64,000 bases of DNA from Phytophthora sp. 'mugwort' (GCA_033558025.1 JAUCEF010000009.1:2294001-2358000), one strand, 5' to 3'; counted from the stretch's first letter, positions 45,038 through 57,261 are shown. Numbers and translations: made by a program. Notes: a model not told the origin generated them from the letters alone.

Positions 45038-46500
45038 TCACACGCACTTAAGGAAGAGCGGGGCAACGCACATGTTTTCCCAGCGCAGCACCGACATGAC
45101 TAGCTCGAAAAGCCAGTACTTGGACACAAGCTGCTTCACGTCGGCGATGTAGCCACCCGTTGAGATATCGCAGCCAGCGGGTCGGCCGTCTTCGTCAAAG
45201 GCGTGGTTGAAGTGGGTCCTGTACCGGCAAAACACAGGATTAGCTCGCGTTAAACCGCGTCAAAGACAGTTCAAAAACATTGTTTGCATACATACGTAAC
45301 GTACCAGTGGAAGACGTCGTAGTAGAACTCGTGTGGCTCCAATGCGTCCTTGACATCGGGCGCTGGGATGGTTCGCATGCAGAGCGTATAGCCCGTAGGC
45401 GTCTCTAGTCGAAAAATGATGTGCACTGTGACAAAGTTGAGCGGCAAGTTGGGGAACTTCTGGTCGCGTCGGATGATGCACAGGTCATTGCCAAGCGTCT
45501 GAATGATCTGAAAGCGTGTGGCCACCGACGCGTTGAACGATAAATGCGCCATGGAGTCAGCGTGGCAGAAGACGTTCCACGTCTGCATGAGCAGTTTTTC
45601 GGCGCTCTCAAGCGGGAAGGTTTTGGCGAAGCCGTACTGAAGCGCGTGAGACTCGTCGTACTTGCGCTTGTCGGTCCAGCCCATAAAGTTAGCACCCGTC
45701 GACACGAAGTGTCCGCCGTCATCAAAGCGCTTGATAGTTTCGTACGTCTCTCGAACCAGCTCATAGCACTCGGGGGGTGAGAGTTGCCGTATCTGCACCG
45801 CAAATGACGAGCTCGGCGGAATACCCGTGTCCCAAACGAGGTCGTCGTCGCTGTCCTCTGTCTCTAAATTTGTTTCACGACGACTACCGCCTCTTGTAGC
45901 CATAGCCTCCGCCGTGCACTGAAACACCTCGTGACTCCGTAGTAATTTCAGCATCTTCACGCGGTCTTTCTCCAGTGCCTGTGTCACCAGCGACAGCTGC
46001 GAGTACTTGTGCTGCAAGGTGCGAAGAGAAACGATCTTGTTTGATGGAACCAGCGTTCTCCCTGCGGCCTCCTGCCGCACAGTTATCTTCTTGTAGGAAT
46101 TCTCCAGCTGCTTCACCTCCTGGCGCATGTGCCTTAGCACGTGTTGCCTCCTTTGTCTCGACTTTTTCTCGATCGCCGAGCGACGAGCTCGCTTGGACTC
46201 TAGTGAGTCTTCTAAGGCACCCGCCTTGGTCTCACTTGGACTCATAGTCGTCAGCCCCTCCTGCCGTCCCGCAGTCATCGCCTCGAGGTTCGGCGAAACA
46301 GCAGCAGACACTTGGGATGGCGACGCCCTTTGCGCTCGACCGGCATCACGTTGACGAAGTCTAACGGTCTCTTCCCCCTGACTAACGCCACTGACTTCTT
46401 CGTCGATGAATGCCTCAAAGAACGCGCGCTGCATCGTCGGTGACAGTGGCAGCAGCATCTCCATGTCCATTACGTCCAGCGGGGCGGACTCTTGGTGCAT
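45038..46500 (-). CDS. M96-like bZIP-type protein, gene B (two exons)
   Basis: Exon 1 is 45305-46500 and exon 2 is 45038-45218; the 86-nt intron is in phase 2 (CACTG/GTACGT...ACAG/GACC), giving 458 aa. The N-terminus has the family motif LPLSPTMQRAFFEAF. The basic region ARRSAIEKKSRQRRQ is followed by VLRHMRQEVKQLENSY. The C-terminal domain includes FMGWTDKRKYDESHALQYGF, and the end reads RWENMCVAPLFLKCV. ATG 46500 is chosen because no ATG lies further upstream in frame; an internal Met (MDMEMLLPLSP) is an alternative. Likely nuclear, DNA-binding by basic region. Confidence 0.82.
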
Positions 46501-46743
46501 CGCTTTGTCCTTTGCCTCCTCTTGGAGAATGTCGGTCTCTTGTGACGACACGACGCTTAATGGAATTAATGGAAGGTGGCGGGCGTCAGATAAGCTGATG
46601 TCGGACCATTTTTACTGTATCCTTGAAAGACGAGGATGGCACTGACTAAACGCTGTGGATTTGTCGTTGGCGAATAGCACGCAACAACTATAAATGGGGT
46701 ACTACATGTAATAAGCAGTAGTAGGCTTCTAATACCGATGGGA

Positions 46744-48239
46744 CTAAATGTGCTTGAGGAACAGCGGCGCGATGCACGCGGTCTCCCAACGCAGTATGGA
46801 GCATACGAGCTCGAACAGCCAGTACGTGGACTTCAGTTGGTTCTGGTCGGCGATGGAGCCGGCAGCGATGAGCTCGCAGCCTCTTGGGTTGCCGTATTCG
46901 TCATACAGTCGGTTAAAATGCGTCCTGCAAAATAATACACAAAATGTCAGAATCAACCTTTTAAGAGCCAACACGAGATGCAAACGTACCAGTGGAAGAC
47001 CTCATAGAAATACTCGTGGGGGGCCTGGACATCTTGAATCTCCGGTACGGGAATTGTGCGCATGCACAGCATATAGCCCGAAGGAGTCTGCAGGCGGAAC
47101 ATAATTTGAATCGTGGCGAACGTAGTTTCGATATTCGGGATCCTGTGATCTCGTCGGACGATGAGCAGGTCGTCATTCATCTGCTGCAGTACCTCGTATC
47201 GAGTGTTCACAGATCTATCGAACGACATGTCCTTAAACTTGGGGCCGTCCGAGAAGATATCCCAGGTCTTCATGAGCAGGTCCTCTGGAGTCTCGAGGGA
47301 GAACTTTTTTGTAAAGCCGTACTGGAGCGCCCCTGTCCTCGAGTCGTACTTTCTCTTATCCGTCCAACCCATAAAGCTCGCTCCCGTCGTCTCGAAGTGA
47401 TCCGCATTGTTAAACCTCTGGGTCTCCTCATATGACTCGCGAACCAGCGCGTAACACTCTGCCATAGTCAGCTTCTTAAACCTAGCCTTGAATGACGAGC
47501 TGGGTGGGACGCCAGTGTCCCAAATATGATTTCTCTCTTCCATGTCTTCGTCCGACATGGTCCTGGTCGCCTTCTGGAACTCTTCGTGCTGCTGCAGCAG
47601 TTTCTCAAGCGCCTCCTGGTCCTCCTCCAGTGCATGAGCGGCAAGCGTGAGTTCCGAGTATTTCTGCTGGAGCTCATCTATGATATCCGCGCTATCTCCG
47701 CTGTAGTGCTGTGTAAGTTTCTCCACGCTGCTGGGTGGTCGGTGCCACGTCGACGACTCTCCTCCTGCCTCCTTCTGTTTAGCCATCTCGGCGTACAGGT
47801 TCTCGAGCTGCTTAACCTCGTCCCTCATCTTCCTGAGGCTATTCTGTCGCCTCTGTCGCGACTTCTTCTCAATGGCAGAGCGTCTCGCGCGCTTGGCTTC
47901 AGCCGAGTCCTTGGGTGTCTGCTTCTTGGTGCAGCTCGGACTCATGTTGCGGATCTCGCTCTTGTGCTTATGCTGGTTGTGTGGCGCCGAGGCCATGGAT
48001 GCGCGTGACGGCGACGCGGCCGAGTGCTTTTTAGTGGACAACGCGTCGTCATCGTCAGCGGGCCACTGCGGCTGTATCGCCTGTGAGGGGCTCTCTAGCT
48101 TAATGACAGCACCATCCTCGCTCTTCTCGAGCTCCGACATGTCCGCAAAGGCCTCCGAGAAGGCGCGCTCCATCGTGGGGGACAGCGGCGGCAGCGCTGT
48201 CAGTTCCAGCGGGCCCAGCAGCTCCTCGCTTGTCGACAT
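46744..48239 (-). CDS. M96-like bZIP-type protein, gene C (two exons)
   Basis: Exon 1 is 46990-48239 and exon 2 is 46744-46924 (181 nt, the same length as in B and D); the 65-nt intron has phase 2. 476 aa. The N-terminal motif LPPLSPTMERAFSEAF is followed by an acidic region, basic region KRARRSAIEKKSRQRRQ, coiled coil LRKMRDEVKQLENLY and a second helix (LQQKYSELTLAAHALEEDQ). The C-terminal domain reads FMGWTDKRKYDSRTGALQYG, VRRDHRIPNIETTF, end RWETACIAPLFLKHI. The third member of a head-to-tail array. Confidence 0.84.
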
Positions 48240-49770
48240 GCCTTGTGATCTGTGTGATGGCAACAAATTGGGAATTGGTCCCTCGCTTTTGACGTCAGTC
48301 CGGCTTGCTGTCTGGCGCCAGAAGGGAAAGTGCCCGAAGGAATGGGAGCAAAATGTGTCAAGTGCCCGGCTGTGCGGTCAGGGACGAAAAATTGGTGCGC
48401 CTTTTTTTAGAGTGGGACGCTAACAGGAAGTATTTTAGTACATGTACAGGATCTATCCATTGAAACACGCCGTCCAAGCGTGTGACGACCACACGTTGGG
48501 TGAGTCTGATGGCTGGCTTCACGGTACATGTACATGCATTCTCAAAGCTACAAGGCTTCAGCACAGCACAGCAGCGACAGCGATGGCAGAGGTTGCCGTT
48601 TTTGGCCCATCAGGCAATAAAACTGAGGCCGACAGATAGTGAGGAGCCCTCACTGAGGACATCCGCGTCAGAACAGCCAGGTCAATTCTTGTCGACGAAG
48701 GTACGTAACTATCACCTCAGCAAGCCGTCGACGAGAAATTCTCGTCGAGAATGTCGCCAAATACGATCACCGAAGGTATTCGCGCTGCGGTAAAAGCAGC
48801 AATTGTAGCTTTATTAACTGGACGGAGTGTAAATAGAGTCGATCAAGCTACGACGATTTAGTGCTGAAGCATCTCACACTTTTGGACGCAGACCCCGATT
48901 GCAATTTTGACCGCGTGACTGCTTGTGGGTTAATATCCATCGTGACGAATTACGTCCGCTCCAATGCACTGAGAACCGTATTAAAATACTAAGCTCGTTT
49001 AGCCAACGAAATAGAATCGTAAGCTAAGCATATTTTTTTGAGCTAACAGTAGCAATGTCCGTCGACAGGATAGTGACCATTGTGCGTAATGGACCGATAC
49101 GGTAAGATCAAGATCGTACAGGTAGTCAACGCCGTAAGCAGCATCAAAAGCCCCATTCTAAGTCCGTGTTTACTGTCATGATTATGCGGAAATACAGTAA
49201 AGTTTGCAAAAGTAGTGGGACTATTCATGGCATACAGTGTAGGTACATGTACTAAAAATCATCAACCAAAATCATGTCATCCGTTTGTACGGACATCGGA
49301 ATATTGCACACGTCCCTTCTAATGGTCTCTTCGAGATCTCCAAGTTTAGATCCAAGCAGATGTTACGCGAATGAATACAGCAATACAACGGCAAAAAAGT
49401 TCTTCGCTTAAAGTGATCATGGCGGTCCAACGTCGTTTTTGCATCCAGAGAACGTCTCCTCCATCTCGACAACACTCTGGACTAGCCCTCGACCATCTAC
49501 CAATCGCAAGGAATGGGGGAGGGCAGGTGACGGGGTTATTATGCGAAGAGACGTGGGTAGGCTAAGTTTACGCTACAGTTACAATTGGTATACGAACGCT
49601 GCAGCATAATTTAAGTCGTGGGTGACGAGCGATACAGTAGGGTATTTCCTTATCTTTGTTGCCGAAAATAAGCGATTGTACATTCGTGTACCATTAGCGC
49701 AACATTATTTTAACAGCCGAGTGTCGTGAAAGTTCATGTACTGTACGAAGCAGAGCAAGCAGTTCCGAAG
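48240..49770. other. Intergenic, no supported gene
   Basis: About 1.5 kb upstream of gene C. It must contain the gene C promoter near 48240-48400. Short frames only; a TCGTCGACGA-type word recurs near 48692 and 48729-48755. No RNA gene or transposon domain seen. Confidence 0.4.
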
Positions 49771-50280
49771 ATGGAGGACGGCGTCGACGCTGATGTCAAC
49801 GCAGTAGTGGACTTAATGGAGAGTGAGCTTCGACCCTTCTTCCAAGAAGCAAGACGCGTCAGCCAGCGCAAAATGCAACATCTTTCTGAACAAGCACGTA
49901 TGTAAAAAACTAACTTTGGCGAAGCTGAGTAGTGAGCACGTGACAAAGGAGATGTTTGGCAAGCTTCGGTCCTTCTTGTTTAAAGATTCTGACATTCATT
50001 GGCAGACATCAATTGAGCTTCCTGAGCTCTATAAAGAGACAAGTAGAGGAGAAGACAGGAACAGACCTGTTTGCACAGATCCTGAATGGTATTGACGCTG
50101 TTGGCGCCACCTGCAGAAGCAGTACCTCAGGATCGCTATATCGACGGGCAAAAAAAACTCAAAATGCAAGCGCCTCCAATGATATTAGATGATCTGCGGT
50201 CAATTCTACCATACTCTTTCATAGGAACGACAAGAAAGCCCCTTGAACGCGGATACGTTCCAGCTCCCCCATCCGCCTAA
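49771..50280 (+). pseudogene. Possible small multi-exon gene or decayed gene, unknown
   Basis: Protein-like segments lie in successive frames: MEDGVDADVNAVVDLMESEL and RPFFQEARRVSQRKMQHLSE from ATG 49771, then HVTKEMFGKLRSFLFKDSDI near 49940, then KRQVEEKTGTDLFAQILNGI near 50035, and MQAPPMILDDLRSILPYSF to a stop at 50280. A GTATGT donor near 49899 suggests real introns, but I cannot build one clean frame. No family recognised. Confidence 0.35.
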
Positions 50281-50568
50281 AACAACTTGTATGTCTGGGT
50301 AAGGGTTACTATACAAAATTCTATATATATTGATATCGTGTATGCTGGATAGGCGCATCGTAAACCTACACCTGCTTATCCGGCTCCTCGTTTATCGTGT
50401 ATATTCATGATAAGGGGTGCTGTACTTACAGCATTACCAACAAACGTGTACGTATGCGGACAAAAGCCGTCCAAAGCGATGGATAAAGCCTCATGATGCA
50501 GTACAAAATCGAGATGTACCAACGCAGATGTTATCAGCGAGTATACGTGACAAAACCAGACTCTACTA

Positions 50569-51452
50569 CTATACTGAAAGCAACACAACACTATGGAGGC
50601 AACATTTTCTTAGTCCAGCTTCGGCTGTGCACGCACTCTTTTGTCGACGACGCCCTCCTGACTCCGGCTCGCTCACGTCTTCATCTTCACTTGATTCTGT
50701 GCCTGACGCCCCACCCTCCATCTCAGCACTTTCCTCAGCATGGTTATTGGCAGGCGTGCGGGTGCGGATTTTACGCTTGCGCGCCAGCGCCGGCAGCAGC
50801 TGCCGTTCCTCCACACATGGTGCCATATATCACAGCTCATCGGCACGCCGTTATACTTACGCCGGGCTTTTGTCGCACAGGAACACTCGCCAGGCTTGGG
50901 GTCGCTTCGACGTTGTGGTGAGCTTAAAATCACTGCAGTATATCGAGGAGTCCCCGTCCCACACGTCATCGGACCCCTTTAGCAGCGAGCACACCTTGCC
51001 AACACGCGTCCTCCTCTTGCGGCCAGTCTGGTTGTTGCCGGCCGTCACTCGTCATTCTGGACGTGGTTGTGCCCTGCCGACGATGATTTCCTGCGCTTCT
51101 TCGATGGCGTGGAGTCGGTATTATTGAGCAGCGCAAACCAGTCTTCGTCGCGGAGCTGGAAGCGTTCTAAGTGCATTTGCTTGAGAAACTTCACATGGCT
51201 GAGTTTCCTCATTCCATCAGCAGCACGACGCGCATTGTAGACGATGTAGGCGTTGATCACCACAAGGTCAAGCAGTCCGAGAAACAGGGACTTGCAATAC
51301 TTCTTGTATTTGATCGCAAGCTGCAGCGAGTACCTGTGAACATCATGTACATACACATTTAGCATTGAGGTATAAGGTGTACATACCTCATACTGGTACT
51401 TACTTTTGTAAGTGAAGCTGATCATGGACATCGACGCCGCCTATCAGTGTCC
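50569..51452 (-). pseudogene. piggyBac-like transposase, C-terminal fragment
   Basis: On the minus strand, just inside the foldback, LIGGVDVHDQLHLQ at about 51408-51450 is the third-Asp block of piggyBac (DDE_Tnp_1_7). An intron (GTAAGT...TTCACAG, about 51342-51410) precedes YSLQLAIKYKKYCKSLFLGL and the charged C-terminus KKRRKSSSAGHNHVQNDE. A Cys-rich finger follows in another frame (VGKVCSLLKGSDD, SSIYCSDFKLTTTSKRP), then an acidic tail to about 50640. At least two frameshifts are present. The N-terminal part of what may be the same element is at 55028-57070. Confidence 0.7.
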
Positions 51453-51537
51453 TCAAACTGGCATACTATATTTCAGGAACAACCTCAAGTGGTTGTTCCA
51501 CTTGAGGTTGTTCCTGAAATATAGTATGCCAGTTTGA
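51453..51537. repeat. Perfect 40-bp foldback hairpin
   Basis: Arms 51453-51492 and 51498-51537 are exact reverse complements over 40 bp, with a 5-nt loop TTGTT. It sits directly beside the piggyBac GGVDVHDQ block. Its perfection implies recent origin. Confidence 0.97.
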
Positions 51538-52079
51538 TTTGGTTTTATTATTGGAACTTTCTATCTATCAGCCGTCATATGCAAAACGCGTCAGGTGTGT
51601 CGGAGCATGAGATGCTCACAGGAAGTCCTCCCTCCCGCTCGAGTTTAGCTTTTGCCATGTGTGCGATTCGGTACTTGTTGCTACCACTTGCCTGAATGCA
51701 CGAATTCATTGCGCACTAAAGAGACAGGAAGGTAGCGTTGACCGTAGAGGGTGGCAGCTCCCAGTATGCAGCCTCCGTTGCCGCGATCAACTCGCCAATT
51801 GTCTGAGTCTGCCGCCGGCGTTGGCGTGCTTGGATCGCAGTAAAGTGTCCGAGGTCACTTCAGGTCGAGGCTGTTGGGGGGCTGATAGCGCAAGACGATG
51901 TCCTTCCCTGCATCCCATGTCGCCTGGCAAAACTGGGCATCACTTCGGGAAATGTGGGGGAGGGGCATTGTCCTGTTGGATCGTTACCTATTGCCGCTTG
52001 GTGGCACAGGCATTTTGGCGCATATCGCAGGTATCGCCTTGTTGATCAACAAGACCGGTACGTGACCTTAGTGACGGAC
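51538..52079. other. Transposon-derived intergenic DNA
   Basis: About 540 bp between the foldback and the mariner-like fragment. A 128-codon plus frame (51659-52045) has no domain and looks like antisense to decayed transposase. Confidence 0.35.
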
Positions 52080-52352
52080 ACGTTATGCGTTTCCATCGTG
52101 CCTGCAGGACGGTTGCGGCTGACCGTCGAGTTGTACGCTGCTCAACGACGGCCAGATTCCAAGGAGCCCTTCGAACTGAGTGTTAGTGGCCCCATCCCAT
52201 CGCGGACGGGCCACGGAGGCGAGGAACATCACCTTAGTGACGTGGCTCTTGTGCTTGAGCGGCCAGTACGGAATGTCCTCGTCGGGGAGCAAATAGAATC
52301 GGTTCTTAACTTCCGTGACGTAGAACAGCTTCTCGTCGATGAGACGAGGCGT
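52080..52352 (-). pseudogene. Tc1/mariner-like transposase, C-terminal fragment
   Basis: Reads IDEKLFYVTEVKNRFYL then LPDEDIPYWPLKHKSHVTKV, MFLASVARPRWDG and a GLLGIWP block. This is the catalytic-Asp onward part of an oomycete Tc1/mariner-like (DDE_3) transposase. It starts abruptly at the catalytic Asp (about 52337), exactly where the N-terminal fragment at 54075-54573 ends. Confidence 0.7.
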
Positions 52353-54074
52353 TTCTGGATTTTTTAGTGTGACACTGTGTCGTCATACCAGTGATTTCAA
52401 GTCCTAATAATAAAGGTGATAGGCTAATTCAAGATTTGGCCTGGCTGTACCCATGTGACATGGGAGTTGACTGTGAACTGTGGAAGGAATCCTCACCTGA
52501 ATGCAGATGGGCCCAACTGGCTGGAAATGCGCATCCTGGGGATGCATACCCAGGATTGCAAATAAAACATCCTGTCCAGCCCCTGGACTTTCCCTTACGA
52601 TGAGTGCCTAATAAGTGGCGGAAAGTGCCTCTGGAGAACGTATCCCAGAGTGCACCTCATCTTGCTGTAATTCAGAGTGGATAATAGGATTATCACCCAA
52701 GATTCACATGCAGAGAAATCTCCAAAAGTCATATGCTGGAGGCTAACAAGTCAAGAACAAACCCACAAGGAGAAGTAACTCCAGTACAATGACACACGAT
52801 GAACTGTGTAACGAATACTCGCCGGCATCCCTGAGTTCGAGGATCACGATCTTCAGAACCCTGGATGTCAGAAAGTTTGGATGTTACAAGCCTGAATATC
52901 AAGTTGATTTCAGATTCCTGAAGGACGAAGTCAGGACACATTGAAGTTACCACGTCATCAAGATTAAGCACAACGCAGTTAAAGAAACGCGGCCCAAGTC
53001 CGACTTGAACTACAGTCAGAAATCTAGAAGGAATGTTAAGTCAGCCTTCAAAAAGATCGCTGCCAGTGTACCCATGGTATACAAAGATTAAGATGTTTAC
53101 ACCCAAGAGTATAGTCAAGCCAAGATAAAGAAGAATCAGAAGAGAGAGAGAGAAGAGATAGAAGATAGCAAACCTTTAACTAACAACAGAGTTCGTTTTA
53201 CCCCATACTGCGCAAGTGCCTTCAGTGTCTTGTTCTGAGGCTAGAATCTGACCAAGGTCCCGCGAGAATCCGACGTGCCTTTGGGAGAGGCTCCCAGAAG
53301 ATCCCGAGAGTGCGAACGTGATATAACAGGGGACACGGCGGTATTAAGACACCGTTTGTGACAACTCCAACACCCCAACTCCCATTTAGGTGGCGACCAG
53401 AGATAGTCTTCGACTTCCTGGGTTGACCCATCTATTTCATATTCCTATTTAGACAGCTAGTTCGCTAGTGATAGTCTATTTCATATTAACTGGTATTCTG
53501 GGTGGCTGAGTAGCAGTTGTCCCCAGAATTGATAGTCTAACTGCTGTGTGAATCGACTGACAAGGTAATTAATAGTTTCTCTCTTAATTGAGAGTGGTGC
53601 GCTGTGTGTGAACGAGTTTTTAGGGTGGACTAGCGCCCTGAATAGCAGACTCGAGTAGTCTAGTGTTGCGACCCACCGTTCAAGGGTCCCTAAGAATAAG
53701 GACGGCTGTGTATTTGTATATAACTCTGTATATTGTTGGTTTATCGGACTAGGGGTACGCTATAGGGGTATAGTGTAATTCTGAGTTCAATATTTGAGGG
53801 TGTGTGACTCGGAGTACAAGTTATTCTGGGTTACTGACTTCTGATTTCTTTTGCCTCCTGTCGTGAAAGAGTATATCCTGCTGTGGACGTATACTCTGCA
53901 TAATTTTCGAGGCCAGATTTTGGTGAAGTGCCGTTCCGTCGAAGACAAACGTGCCAATAGGGATTCCACAAGAAACTCACGCCACCAAGAAACTCTGAGT
54001 TACTTTGCGGTACTCAGGGTCATATTGGTATTCAGTTTTATCTGAAGTACGCTATACACCTCTGGGCGATAAAG
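52353..54074. other. Sequence separating the two mariner-like halves
   Basis: About 1.7 kb with no recognised coding domain. It includes AG-rich tracts near 53140. The 53.4-54.0 kb part has an LTR-like look (TATATAA-type boxes, TGTGTGACTCGG), but no matching second copy in the window. It may be an insertion into the mariner-like element. Confidence 0.35.
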
Positions 54075-54573
54075 GTTTCATCGGCCTCGCCACATCGACG
54101 TGCACCACGTCGTACATGGCGTCGAACATGCGGGACGTTCTCCCAACATGACTGAGGCAAAAGCGCAGCCGCTGCAGCTTGTTGTCCTCCGTGGGGAGGT
54201 GATTCGCCACGCTGACAGCAGGGCGAAGAGACCCCGCTTGCACCCGTCGGTAAAGCGTGGTGGGAGGCAAGCCGCACGCTGCCGCAGCTGATCGAATGAT
54301 TGATCGCTGATTGAGCGGCACGTCTCGCAGCCGCTCAAGCTCGGCGTTTCGGTCCGTCTTACGCCTGCCGCACCGACCTTTCATGCGCGACGGCGAGTCG
54401 TAGGTTCCGTTGGCCTTGGCGCTCTCAGCAGCTTGGCGCCAGGCGCGTGACACCGTAACCGCCGTGAAGGGGAAGTGGATGGCGACATCGACGAAGGCTC
54501 CACGCTTCGGCACGCCGTCGCTCAATCTGGCGAGAACGGCTGCAACGATATGCTTGCGCTCCTTGCCGGTCAT
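54075..54573 (-). pseudogene. Tc1/mariner-like transposase, N-terminal fragment
   Basis: Starting near MTGKERKHIVAAVLARLSDG, the frame has two helix-turn-helix-like units (FTAVTVSRAWRQAAES; RSIIRSAAAACGLPPTTLYR) and runs to MYDVVHVD, the first catalytic Asp. After that the frame loses similarity and stops at 54052. An upstream in-frame extension to 54822 is probably the element's 5' sequence. Confidence 0.75.
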
Positions 54574-54822
54574 GTTCTTCTTGGAGTTGCCGTTCATGGT
54601 TGGGTTGGACGGGTTGCTGTTCGTGCTAGGGTTGAGGGGCGTCTTGCAGACGTTCTGGTTGGTCTTGGAAGGGTAAAGTTGAAATGACCGGTAGTGTGAT
54701 GGCCAATGAGAGGGTGGGGAGAGGAGAGGCGACATATAATGCTCGTAGGGCCTGACAACCACTCGATTTAAAGTTGCGGAGCGAGGAGTTGGTGCCGTGC
54801 GGCGACCAACACATGCAATCAA

Positions 54823-54997
54823 AGAGCTCGTCGCGAGCTTATCTTTTCTAACAATGAATAGTCGCTTTGAATGTTTCCACGAATCTAGCGCTTGAAAGGT
54901 GATACCCTTCTATTATTACGGAACGGAGTGGTACATATTAGAGCACGCATTAGTATGTCTGGTCCGCGATAAGGGTACTTTAGCGCCAAAAGAAAAA
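54823..54997. other. Short transposon flank
   Basis: AT-rich; includes CCGCGATAAGGGTACTTTAGCGCC near 54963-54986, which resembles piggyBac-type end sequence (CCCTTATCGCGG on the other strand). No gene. Confidence 0.3.
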
Positions 54998-55025
54998 CTC
55001 GAGTAGCCCCGAAGGACCACTCGAG
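54998..55025 (-). repeat. 12-bp stem-loop with TTCG loop
   Basis: On the minus strand CTCGAGTGGTCC, loop TTCG, GGGCTACTCGAG-type arm: twelve pairs, two of them G-U as RNA. It lies just after the piggyBac fragment's splice donor. Confidence 0.6.
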
Positions 55026-57070
55026 ACTTACCTGATGCAATACGCAGTCGTAGAGCAACACAGCATGAATAGCTTTGTTCCCCAGCGATGTGTTTTATCT
55101 TTCATAAACACTCGCATTCGATTGAAGCGTGACTGGGACGGCACCATGGCCTCGTCGAAGGCCATCGTAGATGGCGGCAGGTAACCAGCCTGGAATCGTT
55201 GCTGCAGGGAGTTGATGACGGGCCGGAGCTTCCACGCTCGATCTTTGAGAGCCTCTGGAGCTGAATTATCACTGAAGTGAAGATTTCTTGACAGGTGCAT
55301 GAATCGGTCTTGCACCATGAACTGACCAAAGCACCCTCGCGGTATTTCGCCTCCGGTAGTCGTCTTCCAGTGATTCTCCAGCTTTTCTTTGTTTGGGCAA
55401 ATGGTGCGAGCAATCAGCAGCCCGGTAAAGACACACAGCTCCCGACCAGGTAAGTCTTCAATCTTGTCGCGCTCCTTGCGCTTGAACTCAGGATGTTTCT
55501 TCTTCTTGGGTAACTTGCTTGTTGTAGATGTCTTCAACCCGCTCATCCAGCTTGTCAGAGAAATAATCGTTGCTAGACCCCGCAATATCCTCCCATAGTT
55601 CAGACTGAATGAAATATAAGAAGGTACCGGACGGCGTGGCAGCAGCTTGTAACGCCCGTGAGGTAGGTCCACGTTCGCTGTTATACACCCTAGGATACTC
55701 CGTCATCATTGCTGTCGAAGGTCGCGGCTCGTAAGGCCCCATAAGATATTCAGACGGCGTCTGCTTTTTCGACGGCGCCCAGTCCCGCTTTGCCATGTTT
55801 CACAGCAACGGCGCTTCCACGTTCCCGGTAGCAATTCGGTCTACACCCCCAACAGCTTCCAACAGTGATGCATATAAAAGAAGATCAGGCTGAGGTGGGG
55901 CATCTTCATCAATGCCGTAGTACGGTTCACCCTCTCCAGTAAGCTCCTCGCAGTCCCAGCCAGAGCCTTCATCGTTCTCTGCATCTGAATCGAGGCATTC
56001 GTACTTCGATTCATCCGATCTGTTCTCGGCGCGGCCGGTAACGACTACATCAATCGAATATAATGGTCATACATGTTAGACACAGTTGCCAAACTTGTAT
56101 GTACAATTTTGACGCACCCTGATCAATTGGAGATCCGTCGTCTTTTGCCTCTTCGTCTACGCTTGGGAGATCTTCATACCGAGTAGTGCGATTCAGGCTC
56201 GGAGCAAGTTCATCGGCAGCGCTCCCAAAGTCACTACTTAGGTTACGCCACGTCTGGGGTGTGTGCTACACGTTGTCGAGCAGATACACCTTAGTGAGCG
56301 CCAGACAAACTGCTAAATGGGTACATACAGGAGCTGACCAACTGAAAAATGTCCATCATCTTCGTATTCCGAGCTCAGCTCATCTTCACGAAAATCCGTG
56401 TCGTGTGGCGAGACATCTTCAATGATCTCCAGCTGCGAGAAGGTTTCGTTGGTAGAGGGCGAACTGATGCCTTCTTCTTCGTCGGATTCGCCTGCTAGAC
56501 ACGATAGCAGGACAATACATGATTAGAGACGGCGCAAACGTGTACATATCGCATGGTTCAGTCCTACCTGTGGGCATTTGAACTGTACCCGCCTCTGTGT
56601 CCGATCTGCCGCGTTAACTGTTGGGGCGTAAGCTAACTGACGTTGAATTGACACTATCTCGGCGTGGGCTGCCAGCACTTCGTTCGCAGTGTCTCCATCA
56701 GGCGTTGTACTTGTTTGCTTCGGTGGCGTCTTTGTCAATACAGTTTTGTCTCGGTTTCGCGTCCTTAGTTCCGCTACAGCACACCCCAGTATGTTAGTTT
56801 AGACGCGTGTACCTGCACCAAAGCGTACCTAAGTCGATGCTGTACAGGTGCTTCATCAGTTCCTCTTCGCCCACGATGTAGTCTTGCCCGCGGTCGCCGC
56901 CTCGTCTCTTCTTTCTCGGCACCACATACGTGTAGTCGTTGTACAGGCCTGTCGGCTTGCTTGCTTTCCCCCGAGCTTTCTGATCTCCCGCCACCTGGCC
57001 TGGAAGGCCATGTGTGCCCCACGCGGCAATTCTGGAAATGAGAGAGAGAAATGGATGGCGGCAATCTGAA
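55026..57070 (-). pseudogene. piggyBac-like transposase, intron-containing N-terminal part, broken
   Basis: Minus-strand pieces in order. A first exon at about 57040-56829 has WGTHGLPGQVAGDQKARGK and YIVGEEELMKHLYSIDL. A second at about 56770-56570 ends VQFKCPQ. A third, at about 56494-56343, is acidic (AGESDEEEGISSPSTNETFS); more acidic exons lie around 56200-55805. An in-frame TGA interrupts at about 55801, just before MAKRDWAPSKKQ. A frameshift near 55505 leads into the DDE_Tnp_1_7 core (FGQFMVQDRFMHLSRNLHFS, MAFDEAMVPSQSRFNRMRVF, MKDKTHRWGTKLFMLCCS). It ends at a GTAAGT donor at 55026-55031. The middle of the catalytic domain is missing. Confidence 0.75.
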
Positions 57071-57261
57071 CCTGCGAAAATATGTAAGGGATGAGCAAGC
57101 ACCCCTGTTACCTTTGACTCTTTATATTGTAATGGTATTCTGTCTATGCGTACGATCTTTGCCCCCCCCACAGGTAGTACCTGTCGGGAGGGAAAGGGTA
57201 TTCTACCTACCCCTCATTGACTTAAAAATTGTAGGGGCCATACAAGATCTAAGTGATAAAA

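Noticed and set aside
51659..52367. Two plus-strand frames of about 130 codons
   Set aside because: They run antisense to the mariner-like transposase fragment or have no features.
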